A stretch of DNA of 47,423 bases, taken from the NCBI GenBank assembly GCA_021772975.1, contig JAJFKY010000023.1, forward strand, positions 1-47,423. The letters run 5' to 3'. Position numbers and translations under genes: made by a program. The notes under the pieces are model-generated. The model was not told the origin of the DNA. It made no database searches and saw only the letters and a list, made by a program, of their open reading frames with translations. Positions 8,635 through 17,328 of the stretch are shown one piece after another. The stretch's first letter is position 1. Each line of letters opens with the position of its first letter. Origin of the DNA: Gammaproteobacteria bacterium (GTDB taxonomy: Bacteria > Pseudomonadota > Gammaproteobacteria > Xanthomonadales > Wenzhouxiangellaceae).

Positions 8635-8704
8635 CCAAAAGGCAAACGTAAAACGTACTGTACAGATACAGAAATCAACTCCCGCTGCATAACCTTGCAA
8701 AACA

Positions 8705-11700
8705 CTACCGCGCCAACTTCCGCGTCAACACATAAAACACCGGCGTAAACAACAATCCAAACAGTGTGACACCCAGCATGCCGCTAAATACCGCCGTACC
8801 CAGGGAACGGCGCATTTCGGCGCCGGCGCCAGAGGCCAGGACCAGGGGGACTACGCCGAGAATAAAGGCGAACGAGGTCATCAGAATCGGCCGTAGCCTT
8901 AGTCTGGCGGCGGTGACGGCGGCTTCCCAGCGGTCTTTGCCGCGGTCCTGCTGCTGTTTGGCGAATTCGACGATCAGAATGGCGTTTTTAGAGGCCAGCC
9001 CGATCAATACCACCAGGCCGATCTGGGTGAGAATGTTGTTGTCCATGCCGGCGATGGCTACACCGGTGATCGCCGACAGCAGACACATCGGCACGATCAG
9101 AATAACCGCCAGCGGCAACGACCAGCTTTCATATTGTGCCGCCAGCAGCAGAAAGACAAACAGCACCGCCAGTGCAAAGGCGATACTGGCGGTATTGCCG
9201 GTCTGCTTCTGCTGATAGGCAATTTCGGTCCATTCATAGCTGATGCCGTCCGGCAACACTTCCGCCGCCAGGCGCTCCATCGCGGCAATCGCTTCACCGG
9301 AGCTGAAGCCGGCCGAGGCATCACCAATCAGCGCGGCGGAAGGAAACAGATTGTAGCGTGGCACGCGGGAAGGCCCGGCAATGTCGCGGGGTTCGGCCAC
9401 GCTGCCGATCGGCACCATGTTGCCGTCCCGATTACGGACCCGAATCCGGGTAACATCATCAGGCGTCAGCCGGTATGGTGCATCAGCCTGGGCGGTAACC
9501 CGGAAAGTCCTTCCCAGGTAATTGAAATCATTGATAAATGCCGAGCCCAGATACACTTCCAGACCCTCAAAAACATTGCTGACCGGTACTCCCAGGCGTT
9601 CGGCCTGCTCACGGTCAATATCCAGATACATCTGCGGCGTACTGTTTTCAAAGAAGGTGAATACCGAGGTCACCGCCGGGTCCTGATTGGCGGCTCCGGC
9701 CAATGCCCAGGTGGCCTGCTCCAGCGCTGCCAGGCCGCGGCCGCGGCGATCCTGGATCATCATTCGGAAACCACCGGCATTGCCGATCCCACGCACCGGC
9801 GGCGGCGGGATCACCACGATAAAAGCTTCCTCAATAGCAGCCATGCGTCCGCGCATCTCATTGAGCAGGCCGTCGTAGGTCAGCCCCTTGCCATTGCGCT
9901 CGGAAAAGTCTTCCAGTACCGGAAAAATAGCGGCCGCATTGGATGCATTGGTGAAGGTAGCACCGGCAAACCCGGCGAATGCCACGGCATTTTCCACCCC
10001 ATCCATGGCCAGCAGTGAATCCACCGCTTCCTGCACCACAGCATCGGTGCGTGACAGTGACGCACCAGACGGCAGTTGAATACTGACGATAAAATAGCCC
10101 TGATCCTGTGCCGGGATAAAACCGCTTGGCACCCGGTTGAACTCCCAGCCGGTCAGTACCATCAGACCCGCATACACAACCAGTACAATGCCGCCGGCGC
10201 GCACCAGCCGCGCCACTACCCTGCCATAGCGCTCGGAGACCCAGTCCAGGGTTTGATTGAACTTGCAGAAGAAGAACTTCATAGGGTGACGCCAGCCCCG
10301 GTTCGGGGTATTGCAGGGATCGTTCTCGTGCGGTTTAAGCACCAGCGCGGCCATCGCCGGGCTGAGCGTAAGTGATACAAACACCGAGATTATCGTGGCC
10401 ACCGCGATGGTCACGCCGAACTGCTGATAGAACTTGCCCGAGATACCTTCCAGAAAGGTGGTGGGCAAAAACACCGCCACCAGCACCAGGCCCATCGCCA
10501 CCAGCGCGCCACCCACTTCATCCATGGTCTTGCGGGCCGCATCGCGAGGATTCAGCCCCTCCTTCATGTTGCGTTCCATATTCTCGACCACCACGATGGC
10601 GTCATCCACCACAATCCCGATCGCCAGCACCAGGCCGAACAGACTCAGATTGTTCAAGGAAAAACCCAGTCCCTGCATAACCGCAAAGGTGCCGATCAGC
10701 GAAACCGGAATCGCCACAATGGGAATAATCGCGGCGCGCCAGGTCTGCAAAAATGCCACGATCACGATGATCACCAGCAATACCGCCTCAAGAATGGTTT
10801 TCACCACCTCATTGATCGATTCTTCAATAAATTCGGTGGGGTTGTAGGCAATCTCGTAATCCAGGCCCTGTGGGAAGTCCTGGCTGAGTTCGCGCATGGT
10901 GGCCAGAATTTCTTCCGAGGTGGCCACCGCGTTGGTCCCCGGGCGCTGGAAAACCGGCAGCGCCACGGCGGGGTAATCGCCCAGATAACCACGCGTTACA
11001 TAGCTTTGCGCGCCCAGTTCCACCCGGCCGATATCCTTCAGCCGTACGATCTGCCCCTGCTCACCGGATTTAACCACCACGTTTTCAAACTGCGCCGGAT
11101 CGATTAAACGCCCCTGCGTCTGCACGCTGACCTCGAAAGCGTTCTGCTGCGGCACCGGCGGCTGATTGATGATGCCGCTGGCGACCTGGATATTCTGACT
11201 GCGCAGCGCCTGCACGATATCACCCGCGGTCAAGCCCAGAATCTGGGCCCGATCCGGATCCAGCCAGATGCGCATTGCGTACTCACTGGCGCCGAACAGC
11301 TGGATGTCCCCTACCCCTTCAATACGGGCCAGACGATCGCGCAACTGCAACACCGCGTAGTTGCCGATATAGGTCTGATCGTAGGTGTTGTCGGGCGAGA
11401 ACAGGTTAATCACCAGCATCAGATCCGGCGAGTTCTTGCGGGTGGTTACACCCAGTCTGCGCACTTCTTCCGGCAGGCGCGGCTCGGCGATGGCCACCCG
11501 GTTCTGCACCAGCACCTGGGCGTCGTCCAGGTTGGTGCCCAGCTCGAAGGTGATGGTCAACTGCATGCGCCCGTCGCCGGTGGATTGTGACAGCATATAC
11601 AGCATGCCTTCCACGCCGTTGATTTCCTGCTCAATGGGTGTCGCGACGGTGTTGGCCACCGTTTCCGCGTTCGCGCCAGGATAAGTGGCGGTGACCTGGA

Positions 11701-11833
11701 TGGTCGGCGGCGCGACTTGCGGATATTGCTCGATGGGCAGTGAAAAATACGATAGCCCACCCACAATCATGATCAGAACCGACAGGACCGTGGCAAAAAT
11801 TGGACGGTCAATAAAAAAGTGCGAGATATTCAT
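8705..11833 (-). CDS. RND multidrug efflux pump, inner-membrane transporter (HAE-1 family)
   Basis: A 1042-residue AcrB/MexF-type proton-driven drug exporter. It begins MNISHFFIDRPIFATVLSVL, the standard HAE-1 N-terminus, and shows duplicated halves of TM1-TM6 and TM7-TM12 with two large periplasmic loops. Proton-relay Asp-Asp residues lie in LAIGIVVDDAIVVVENMER (about residue 408), and a matching Lys lies in GLASKNAILIVEF in TM10. Length is typical. It would assemble as a trimer with the adaptor encoded 3 bp upstream and an outer-membrane TolC-type channel, which is not encoded in this window. It is the last gene of a probable four-gene operon and ends before the terminator at 8604-8634. Substrates cannot be read from sequence. 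Confidence 0.96.
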   Translation of the reverse strand: MNISHFFIDRPIFATVLSVLIMIVGGLSYFSLPIEQYPQVAPPTIQVTATYPGANAETVANTVATPIEQEINGVEGMLYMLSQSTGDGRMQLTITFELGTNLDDAQVLVQNRVAIAEPRLPEEVRRLGVTTRKNSPDLMLVINLFSPDNTYDQTYIGNYAVLQLRDRLARIEGVGDIQLFGASEYAMRIWLDPDRAQILGLTAGDIVQALRSQNIQVASGIINQPPVPQQNAFEVSVQTQGRLIDPAQFENVVVKSGEQGQIVRLKDIGRVELGAQSYVTRGYLGDYPAVALPVFQRPGTNAVATSEEILATMRELSQDFPQGLDYEIAYNPTEFIEESINEVVKTILEAVLLVIIVIVAFLQTWRAAIIPIVAIPVSLIGTFAVMQGLGFSLNNLSLFGLVLAIGIVVDDAIVVVENMERNMKEGLNPRDAARKTMDEVGGALVAMGLVLVAVFLPTTFLEGISGKFYQQFGVTIAVATIISVFVSLTLSPAMAALVLKPHENDPCNTPNRGWRHPMKFFFCKFNQTLDWVSERYGRVVARLVRAGGIVLVVYAGLMVLTGWEFNRVPSGFIPAQDQGYFIVSIQLPSGASLSRTDAVVQEAVDSLLAMDGVENAVAFAGFAGATFTNASNAAAIFPVLEDFSERNGKGLTYDGLLNEMRGRMAAIEEAFIVVIPPPPVRGIGNAGGFRMMIQDRRGRGLAALEQATWALAGAANQDPAVTSVFTFFENSTPQMYLDIDREQAERLGVPVSNVFEGLEVYLGSAFINDFNYLGRTFRVTAQADAPYRLTPDDVTRIRVRNRDGNMVPIGSVAEPRDIAGPSRVPRYNLFPSAALIGDASAGFSSGEAIAAMERLAAEVLPDGISYEWTEIAYQQKQTGNTASIAFALAVLFVFLLLAAQYESWSLPLAVILIVPMCLLSAITGVAIAGMDNNILTQIGLVVLIGLASKNAILIVEFAKQQQDRGKDRWEAAVTAARLRLRPILMTSFAFILGVVPLVLASGAGAEMRRSLGTAVFSGMLGVTLFGLLFTPVFYVLTRKLAR

Positions 11834-11836
11834 GGG

Positions 11837-12964
11837 TTATGACCCGCTGCTGTCAGCGCCGTCGCTGATCTCACCGGGTTCCGGCGTGACCGGACTGCCG
11901 GGCCGCGCGCGCTGCAGACCGTTGATGATAATCCGATCATCCTCACTCAGGCCGTCACGAATAATCCGCAGGCCATTATCACGCAGTGGTCCCAGGGTGA
12001 CAAAGCGCATCTGGACGGTATTGTCCTCGCCCACCACCAGCACAAACTTGCGGGATTGGTCGGTGCCGATCGCCTCATCGGGAACCAGTATCGCGTCATA
12101 CTCGCCACTGCCGACCAGCCGTGCCCGGCCGGTCTGACCCGGATAAATTACCCGGTCAGGATTAGGCAGTATCGCCCGGCCACGGATCGTGCCGGTACCC
12201 AGATCAACCTCGTTATCGACAAAATCCATCTGGCCCTCATGGACATAGTCTTCTTCATCAAACAGTTTGACGAAAATCGGGTTGGGATTGTCCTGTGAGC
12301 CCGGCCGTTGCCCACTGCGGTCCAGCCTTGTATAACGCAACAGCTCACGTTCACTGGCGTCAAAAATAAAATGAATGGGATCCAGTGAAACAATGACCGT
12401 CAGTAGCGTTTCGTTGCCGATCACCAAGTTGCCGACATCGACCCGTTCAGTGGAAATTCTGCCGGTTACCGGCGCACGTACTTCGGTAAACTCCATATCC
12501 AGCCGCGCCTGATTCAATGTGGCACGGGCCACCGCCTGCTCCTGCTGACGGCGGTCATATTCTTCCTGCGGAATGACGTTGCGGCCGATCAGTTCCTCGG
12601 CCCGTTCAAACTCTTTCTGGGCCAGAGTGTATTGAGCCTGAGCGCGGTCACGGGCAATGCTGAACGGACGCTGATCAATCACAAACAGCAGATCACCTTG
12701 CTGCACGATCTGGCCATCGTCAAACTCGATCGAGTCCAGATAGCCAGTCACCCGGGCACGGATTTCCACTCGCTCAACAGCCTGAAAGCGACCGGTGTAT
12801 TCATCCCATTCGGTAACGGGCCTGACCAACGGTTGCGCCACCGTGACCGGCGGCGGCCCTTGCTGCTGACCACTCTGGTCCGCTTGCCGGTTACAGCCGC
12901 TGCCCGTTATCAACATGCTGATCATCAGGCTTAACAGAAAAATACGTGGCGTGCTGGTGGTCAT
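11837..12964 (-). CDS. RND efflux periplasmic adaptor (membrane fusion protein), lipoprotein
   Basis: A 375-residue HlyD/AcrA-type adaptor. The frame is open further upstream, but the ATG at 12964 has GAGG 8 nt before it and opens a lipoprotein signal peptide (LLSLMISMLITGSGC). Cys about residue 25 would be lipidated and hold it in the inner membrane facing the periplasm. Family signatures follow: EYTGRFQAVERVEIRARVTGY (barrel-sandwich), a helical hairpin (QYTLAQKEFERAEELIGRNV), then TEVRAPVTGRI and a C-terminal beta-barrel with PGQTGRARL and VPDEAIG. It couples the RND pump to the outer-membrane channel. It lies 40 bp after the sensor kinase gene and 3 bp before the pump gene. Confidence 0.95.
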   Translation of the reverse strand: MTTSTPRIFLLSLMISMLITGSGCNRQADQSGQQQGPPPVTVAQPLVRPVTEWDEYTGRFQAVERVEIRARVTGYLDSIEFDDGQIVQQGDLLFVIDQRPFSIARDRAQAQYTLAQKEFERAEELIGRNVIPQEEYDRRQQEQAVARATLNQARLDMEFTEVRAPVTGRISTERVDVGNLVIGNETLLTVIVSLDPIHFIFDASERELLRYTRLDRSGQRPGSQDNPNPIFVKLFDEEDYVHEGQMDFVDNEVDLGTGTIRGRAILPNPDRVIYPGQTGRARLVGSGEYDAILVPDEAIGTDQSRKFVLVVGEDNTVQMRFVTLGPLRDNGLRIIRDGLSEDDRIIINGLQRARPGSPVTPEPGEISDGADSSGS

Positions 12965-13004
12965 AGTGATTGCCTCAATATCGCTGATTTTTATCTGGTA
13001 ATGG

Positions 13005-14474
13005 TTATTGGCCGGTAGCATCCGCGCCGGACCCTTGAGTCTGTTGATCCGCATTGGTGCGTCCATCCGGACAGGCCACCGGCAGGCCGGTTTCAAATCG
13101 GGTAGCACCCGGTTGTGAGTTGCAATGCAGATAACCGTGATGCCGGTTGGTGACGATGCGATAGGCAATATCCAGTCCCAGACCGGTGCCTTTACCGACT
13201 TCCTTGGTGGTGAAAAATGGATCAAAAATGCGTGATTGAATCTCGCTGGGTATACCCGGTCCGTCGTCAATAATCGCGACCACCACGTGATGACCTTCCT
13301 GATAAGTGCGGATGGTCAACGTGCCTTCACCATCCATGGCTTCGAAGGCGTTGGTCATAATGTTGGTCCAGACCTGATTCAACTGGCTGCCGAACACCGG
13401 GATCGCCGGCAGCTCCTCACTGTATTCGCGTATGATCTTGACGCCATATTTCCATTGGTGTTTGAGCATGGTCAGCGTGGATTCCAGACCGTCATGCACA
13501 TCCACGAACTGTTGTGGAGCCTGGTCCATATACGCGTAGGATTTGACCGATTTGACCAACTCGCTGATACGTTTGGCCGCATCACTGCCGTCGCGCACCA
13601 TGGTTAATACCTCAAACGACATGGCCAGCCATTGGATACCCTGGTAACGCATCGGGGTTGGATCGTCACGCCAGTGGTCACTGAGCGTCGTGATCTGCTC
13701 AATCTCCAGTCCCGACTCGGCCAATGGGCCAGCCAGATCGTAAGCCTTGGGCACCTGCAGTGTTTCCAGCCAATCGGTAAAGCGCTCCTCTCGTCTGAGC
13801 ACCTCCCGGGATTTCAGCGGCTGCTGCATAATCTGATTAAAACCGGTTTCGCGCAGCTTCTGCCAGCGTTCTGTCTGTGCGGCAGACTGCTCCACTCGGC
13901 CATATTCCAGGTTCATGTCCTGCAACTCCAGAATTTTAGGGTGCAGCGACTCCAGGGTACGCACCAGCGAGGCAGCGGGGTTGTTGAGCTCGTGTGCAAG
14001 ACCGGCCGCCAGAGTACCCAGCGAAGCCATTTTTTCCTGCGTGCGCACAAAATTGGCCAGGCCCTGCAAACGCTCGGAAATCTTCTGGAAAATACGCTTT
14101 TCCACTGCTCTTGAAAATGACAGCAGGCGGCGAAAGCCGGCTTCATCCCATTTCGCCAGAATACAATCAGCCGAGGCCCGCAGCGCTACCGGGGTGAGGC
14201 TGTCAGCCAGTATCTGAATTTCTCCGAAAAAGTTGCCGGGCTCGTGACGACCAACCACCATGGGGGTACCCTGCATGATCTTCAGTACCGATATTTCCCC
14301 TTCGAGCAAAATAAAAAAACCCCGTCCGGGCTCATTTTCCCTGACCAGATAATCACCTTTGGCCAGCCGCATCGGCTCCAGATTGTCACACACAAAATCA
14401 ATCTGCTCGCTGCTGCAGCCCTCAAACAAAGGGTTATCAACCAGCGCCTGACGGCTGACGGTCAATTTGCTCAT
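13005..14474 (-). CDS. Cyclic-nucleotide-domain sensor histidine kinase
   Basis: A 489-residue soluble kinase. Residues about 10-130 form a cNMP-binding/Crp-type sensor domain (LVRENEPGRGFFILLEGEISVLK, and GNFFGEIQIL). A helical region then leads to a HisKA-like segment with the phospho-accepting His in AAGLAHELNNPAASL. The C-terminal HATPase has N (IMTNAFEAMDG), G1 (DDGPGIP), F (FDPFFTTKEVGKGTG) and G2 motifs. No TM segment is visible. Its start overlaps the end of the upstream fusion gene by 4 bp (ATGA). Kinases of this design commonly sit beside the receiver/thioredoxin-reductase-like fusion, so the two are probable partners. The true ligand of the cNMP domain is not known. Confidence 0.9.
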   Translation of the reverse strand: MSKLTVSRQALVDNPLFEGCSSEQIDFVCDNLEPMRLAKGDYLVRENEPGRGFFILLEGEISVLKIMQGTPMVVGRHEPGNFFGEIQILADSLTPVALRASADCILAKWDEAGFRRLLSFSRAVEKRIFQKISERLQGLANFVRTQEKMASLGTLAAGLAHELNNPAASLVRTLESLHPKILELQDMNLEYGRVEQSAAQTERWQKLRETGFNQIMQQPLKSREVLRREERFTDWLETLQVPKAYDLAGPLAESGLEIEQITTLSDHWRDDPTPMRYQGIQWLAMSFEVLTMVRDGSDAAKRISELVKSVKSYAYMDQAPQQFVDVHDGLESTLTMLKHQWKYGVKIIREYSEELPAIPVFGSQLNQVWTNIMTNAFEAMDGEGTLTIRTYQEGHHVVVAIIDDGPGIPSEIQSRIFDPFFTTKEVGKGTGLGLDIAYRIVTNRHHGYLHCNSQPGATRFETGLPVACPDGRTNADQQTQGSGADATGQ

Positions 14475-16117
14475 TTATCACGCAGATACTGGTGCACAAA
14501 CTGTACGGTAATAGAGCCTTCGCCAACCGCGGAGGCCACCCGTTTGACCGAACCATAGCGCACATCACCGGCGGCGAAAATACCCGGCACACTGGTTTCG
14601 GTGAGATAGGGGCGGCGCTCCCGGGGCCAGTCGAGGTCATTATCCGGATGCATCAGATCCGCGCCGGTCAGCACAAAGCCCTGTTTGTCGGTGGCGATAA
14701 CATCCTGCAGCCATTCGGTGCGCGGGATCGCACCGATAAAAATAAACAACGCCGCTGCATTGATGGTGAATTGCTTGTCGTCATGGGTATCTTCCAGCAC
14801 CACCTGTTCGAGATGCTGCTCACCTTCAACGCGGCGGACCTGGGTGTGCCACCATAGTTCGACGTTGTCCAGTTCATGGATACGCTTGACCAGGTACTCC
14901 GACATGGAGTCAGACAGGGTCGCGCCGCGCACGGCAATATGCACTTTGCGGGCATGCTGGGCTAAAAATACCGCCGCCTGACCAGCTGAGTTACCACCCC
15001 CGACTATCACTACTTCCTGGTCCTTGCACATGGCTGCTTCTGTAGCCGCCGCGCCGTAGTACACGCCAGCGCCTTCCAGACGCTGGATACCCTCACCCGC
15101 CAACTGGCGGTAATTGACCCCGACCGAGATCAATACCGATTTACAGCTCATCACATCACCGTTATCCAGGGTCACCTGGTGATAATGACCATCGGAACTG
15201 AGCCCGACGGCATCACGAGTCAAAATCATCTGGGTTCCAAACCGTTCCGCCTGGGTTTGCGCGCGCCGCGCTAAATCCGAGCCGGTCAAACCGGACGGAA
15301 AACCAAGATAGTTTTCGATCCGGGTGCTGGTACCAGCCTGACCACCCGGCGCATTCTGCTCAATCAATGCGGTCTTGACGCCTTCTGAACTGGCATACAC
15401 CGCGGCAGCCAGGCCGGCTGGACCGGCGCCGATGATGACCATGTCGTAAAACTCGGAATCGGGCCGGGTGGTAATTTCCAGACGCTCCACCACCTGCTCA
15501 ATATCGGCCTGCTCCAGGCGTTCGCCATCCGGGAAAATGACCAGCGGCAGTTCGACCCCGTCCGCCACATAATTCTCGGCGCTGGCATCGCTTTCCACGT
15601 CCAGCCAGCGGTAGGGTACGTGATTACGGGCCAGAAAATCACGCAGCGCGTGGCCTTTTGAGCTCCAGCGGTCATCGATCACCAGAATGCCGTCAAATGG
15701 TGGAATAAAGCTGGACTGCCAGTCCTCAAGCAAGTCATCTATGACCGGATACAGGTTCTGTTCCGGCGGGTCCCAGGGCTTGAGCAGATAATAATCCAGG
15801 CCTAAATCGTTGATCGCCTGTATCGCCACGCTGGTGTCGGCGTATGCAGTCAGCAGCGCCCGCTTGGCATCCGGGCATTTCGGTTTGGCGCGGCGCAGTA
15901 ACTCGGTGCCTGATAACTCCGGCATGCGCTGATCCACAATCAGCAACGCCACCACCTGCTGTTTGGCCGATAATTCATCAAGAATTTCAAGCACTTCGCG
16001 CGGCGAATCACTGGCTACAATGCGGTAATCCTCACCGTAGCGCGAGCGTAGATCACGGGCTACCGAACGCAGCACCTGCGGCTCATCATCGACACAAAAA
16101 ATCACCGGTTTACTCAT
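14471..16117 (-). CDS. Fused response regulator / thioredoxin-reductase-like flavoprotein
   Basis: A 548-residue fusion. I choose the ATG at 16117 (GGAG 7 nt upstream) over the one at 16129. Residues 1-125 are a receiver (CVDDEPQVL, phospho-acceptor Asp in LLIVDQRMPELSG, Lys in LLKPWD). A thioredoxin-fold-like segment without Cys pair (RWSSKGHALRDFLARNHVPY ... LPLVIFPDG) follows. A TrxR-type module carries FAD (IIGAGPAGLAAAVYASSEG), NADPH (VIVGGGNSAGQAAVF) and C-terminal FAD (FAAGDVRYGSVKR) motifs. The redox CxxC is absent (AAATEAAMCKD at that place), so true disulfide reductase activity is doubtful. Databases usually call this family fused response regulator/thioredoxin-disulfide reductase. 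It is first in the kinase-efflux operon and may couple redox state to signalling. Confidence 0.9.
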   Translation of the reverse strand: MSKPVIFCVDDEPQVLRSVARDLRSRYGEDYRIVASDSPREVLEILDELSAKQQVVALLIVDQRMPELSGTELLRRAKPKCPDAKRALLTAYADTSVAIQAINDLGLDYYLLKPWDPPEQNLYPVIDDLLEDWQSSFIPPFDGILVIDDRWSSKGHALRDFLARNHVPYRWLDVESDASAENYVADGVELPLVIFPDGERLEQADIEQVVERLEITTRPDSEFYDMVIIGAGPAGLAAAVYASSEGVKTALIEQNAPGGQAGTSTRIENYLGFPSGLTGSDLARRAQTQAERFGTQMILTRDAVGLSSDGHYHQVTLDNGDVMSCKSVLISVGVNYRQLAGEGIQRLEGAGVYYGAAATEAAMCKDQEVVIVGGGNSAGQAAVFLAQHARKVHIAVRGATLSDSMSEYLVKRIHELDNVELWWHTQVRRVEGEQHLEQVVLEDTHDDKQFTINAAALFIFIGAIPRTEWLQDVIATDKQGFVLTGADLMHPDNDLDWPRERRPYLTETSVPGIFAAGDVRYGSVKRVASAVGEGSITVQFVHQYLRDK

Positions 16118-16309
16118 TACGTGCTCCATCCAAATCCGACCGGGAAAAGCTATACCGGATAGTATACGGCACCCGTCCGGCTAATAACGCGCATGCAAAG
16201 ATTTCGCGCAAAGTGCAAACAACGTGTAGGTATTATTCTCGAACGCGGAAGCAACAGGCTAAACCATGCTTGCCTCGGTGTCTTTCATTATCTTGCGCTA
16301 TAGCAATAT

Positions 16310-17206
16310 TCAGGCATCCCCGCCACGACGCTGACCCAGCCTGTTTTGACGATACTGTAATGGTGTGATGTCAAGCCGCTTGCGGAATGTGCTGGTCAGG
16401 TGCGCCTGTGAGCAAAACCCACAGCTGACGGCAATTTCGGCCAGCGAACGCGCCGAGTTCAGTAACAGTCGGCGGGCGTGCTGAATACGCAGCTCCAGCA
16501 GCGCCTGATGGGGACTCAAACCAGTGCTGTTGCGATAGGCCCGGGCAAAATGATAATGGCTCAGCGAGGCCTGCTCGGCCAGAGCAACCAGGCTGACGTT
16601 GCCGGCCAGGTTGGCATGCATAAAATCGTGCACCCGCTGTAGCGCCGGCATGCTCAGTTTCGGCTGCGCAGCGCCCTGCTCCGCTGATTGCCGGTAATAC
16701 CCGCATACGATGCTGTACTGCAATTGCAGGATTAACTCATCCAGGTACAACGTATCACGCTGTGCTCCGCTAAAAAAAACCCGGCGCAGCTGACGTGCCA
16801 AACTCCCGGCCTCAGGCAGAACCAGGTCATGAGCAAAGCGCATCGGCAAGTACCGGGCAGCACCTATATTTTCCTGCAGTTCACGCAGCCTGGCGCTTTG
16901 TATACTGAGTATCAGTGCTTCGCTGCTGCCATCCGAGATTTCCCGAACCTCACTGCCGGCAGGTACGGTGACCACGCAATCGCGCGGCGTACGCAACCGC
17001 CACAGCCGGTCGGAATTAACCGCGATATCCGTTTCGTCATAGACCAGATTGACCACGAAGGTGGTCTGGGCCAGCACGAATTGCTGATCGTGCGGTTCAT
17101 TGAAATAGTAACCTGTCCGGCCGGCGCTGCTGTTCAGGCTGACTCCCCAGTCGGGAACCGATGCGGGCGCCGCGGCCGATGCTAGCGATGGCGATGGATC
17201 AGACAA
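16310..17206 (-). CDS. AraC-family transcriptional regulator
   Basis: A 298-residue regulator. An N-terminal AraC-binding/cupin-like region (QQFVLAQTTFVVNLVYDE, TVPAGSEVREISDG) precedes two C-terminal helix-turn-helix motifs (VSLVALAEQASLSHYHFARAY and RSLAEIAVSCGFCSQAHLTSTF), ending with the usual TPLQYRQ. It is divergent from an MFS exporter gene across 122 bp, the common arrangement for a local regulator. It probably controls that exporter and perhaps itself; the inducer is unknown. The 190 bp between its stop and the fusion-protein start holds no clear terminator. Confidence 0.92.
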   Translation of the reverse strand: MSDPSPSLASAAAPASVPDWGVSLNSSAGRTGYYFNEPHDQQFVLAQTTFVVNLVYDETDIAVNSDRLWRLRTPRDCVVTVPAGSEVREISDGSSEALILSIQSARLRELQENIGAARYLPMRFAHDLVLPEAGSLARQLRRVFFSGAQRDTLYLDELILQLQYSIVCGYYRQSAEQGAAQPKLSMPALQRVHDFMHANLAGNVSLVALAEQASLSHYHFARAYRNSTGLSPHQALLELRIQHARRLLLNSARSLAEIAVSCGFCSQAHLTSTFRKRLDITPLQYRQNRLGQRRGGDA

Positions 17207-17328
17207 GGTAATATCTCATCAATGAAGCAAAAATTTCCAAACGTTCAGGCTAGCATGCCAACGGCAGCCAATAACAACAAGTTTTGTTCATACCTAACCC
17301 GGGGGCCCTGTTGGGGGAGTGAGTATCG
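17207..17328. promoter_or_regulatory. Divergent promoter region between araC-type regulator and MFS exporter
   Basis: This 122-bp spacer must hold the promoters of both divergent genes. GGGGGAG, about 9 nt before the exporter ATG, is a strong ribosome-binding site. I cannot define operators or -35/-10 elements with confidence. Confidence 0.5.

Noticed and set aside
15000-15070. A functional disulfide-reductase site in the fusion protein
   Set aside because: The expected CxxC position reads AAATEAAMCKD, with only one Cys and not in a pair.
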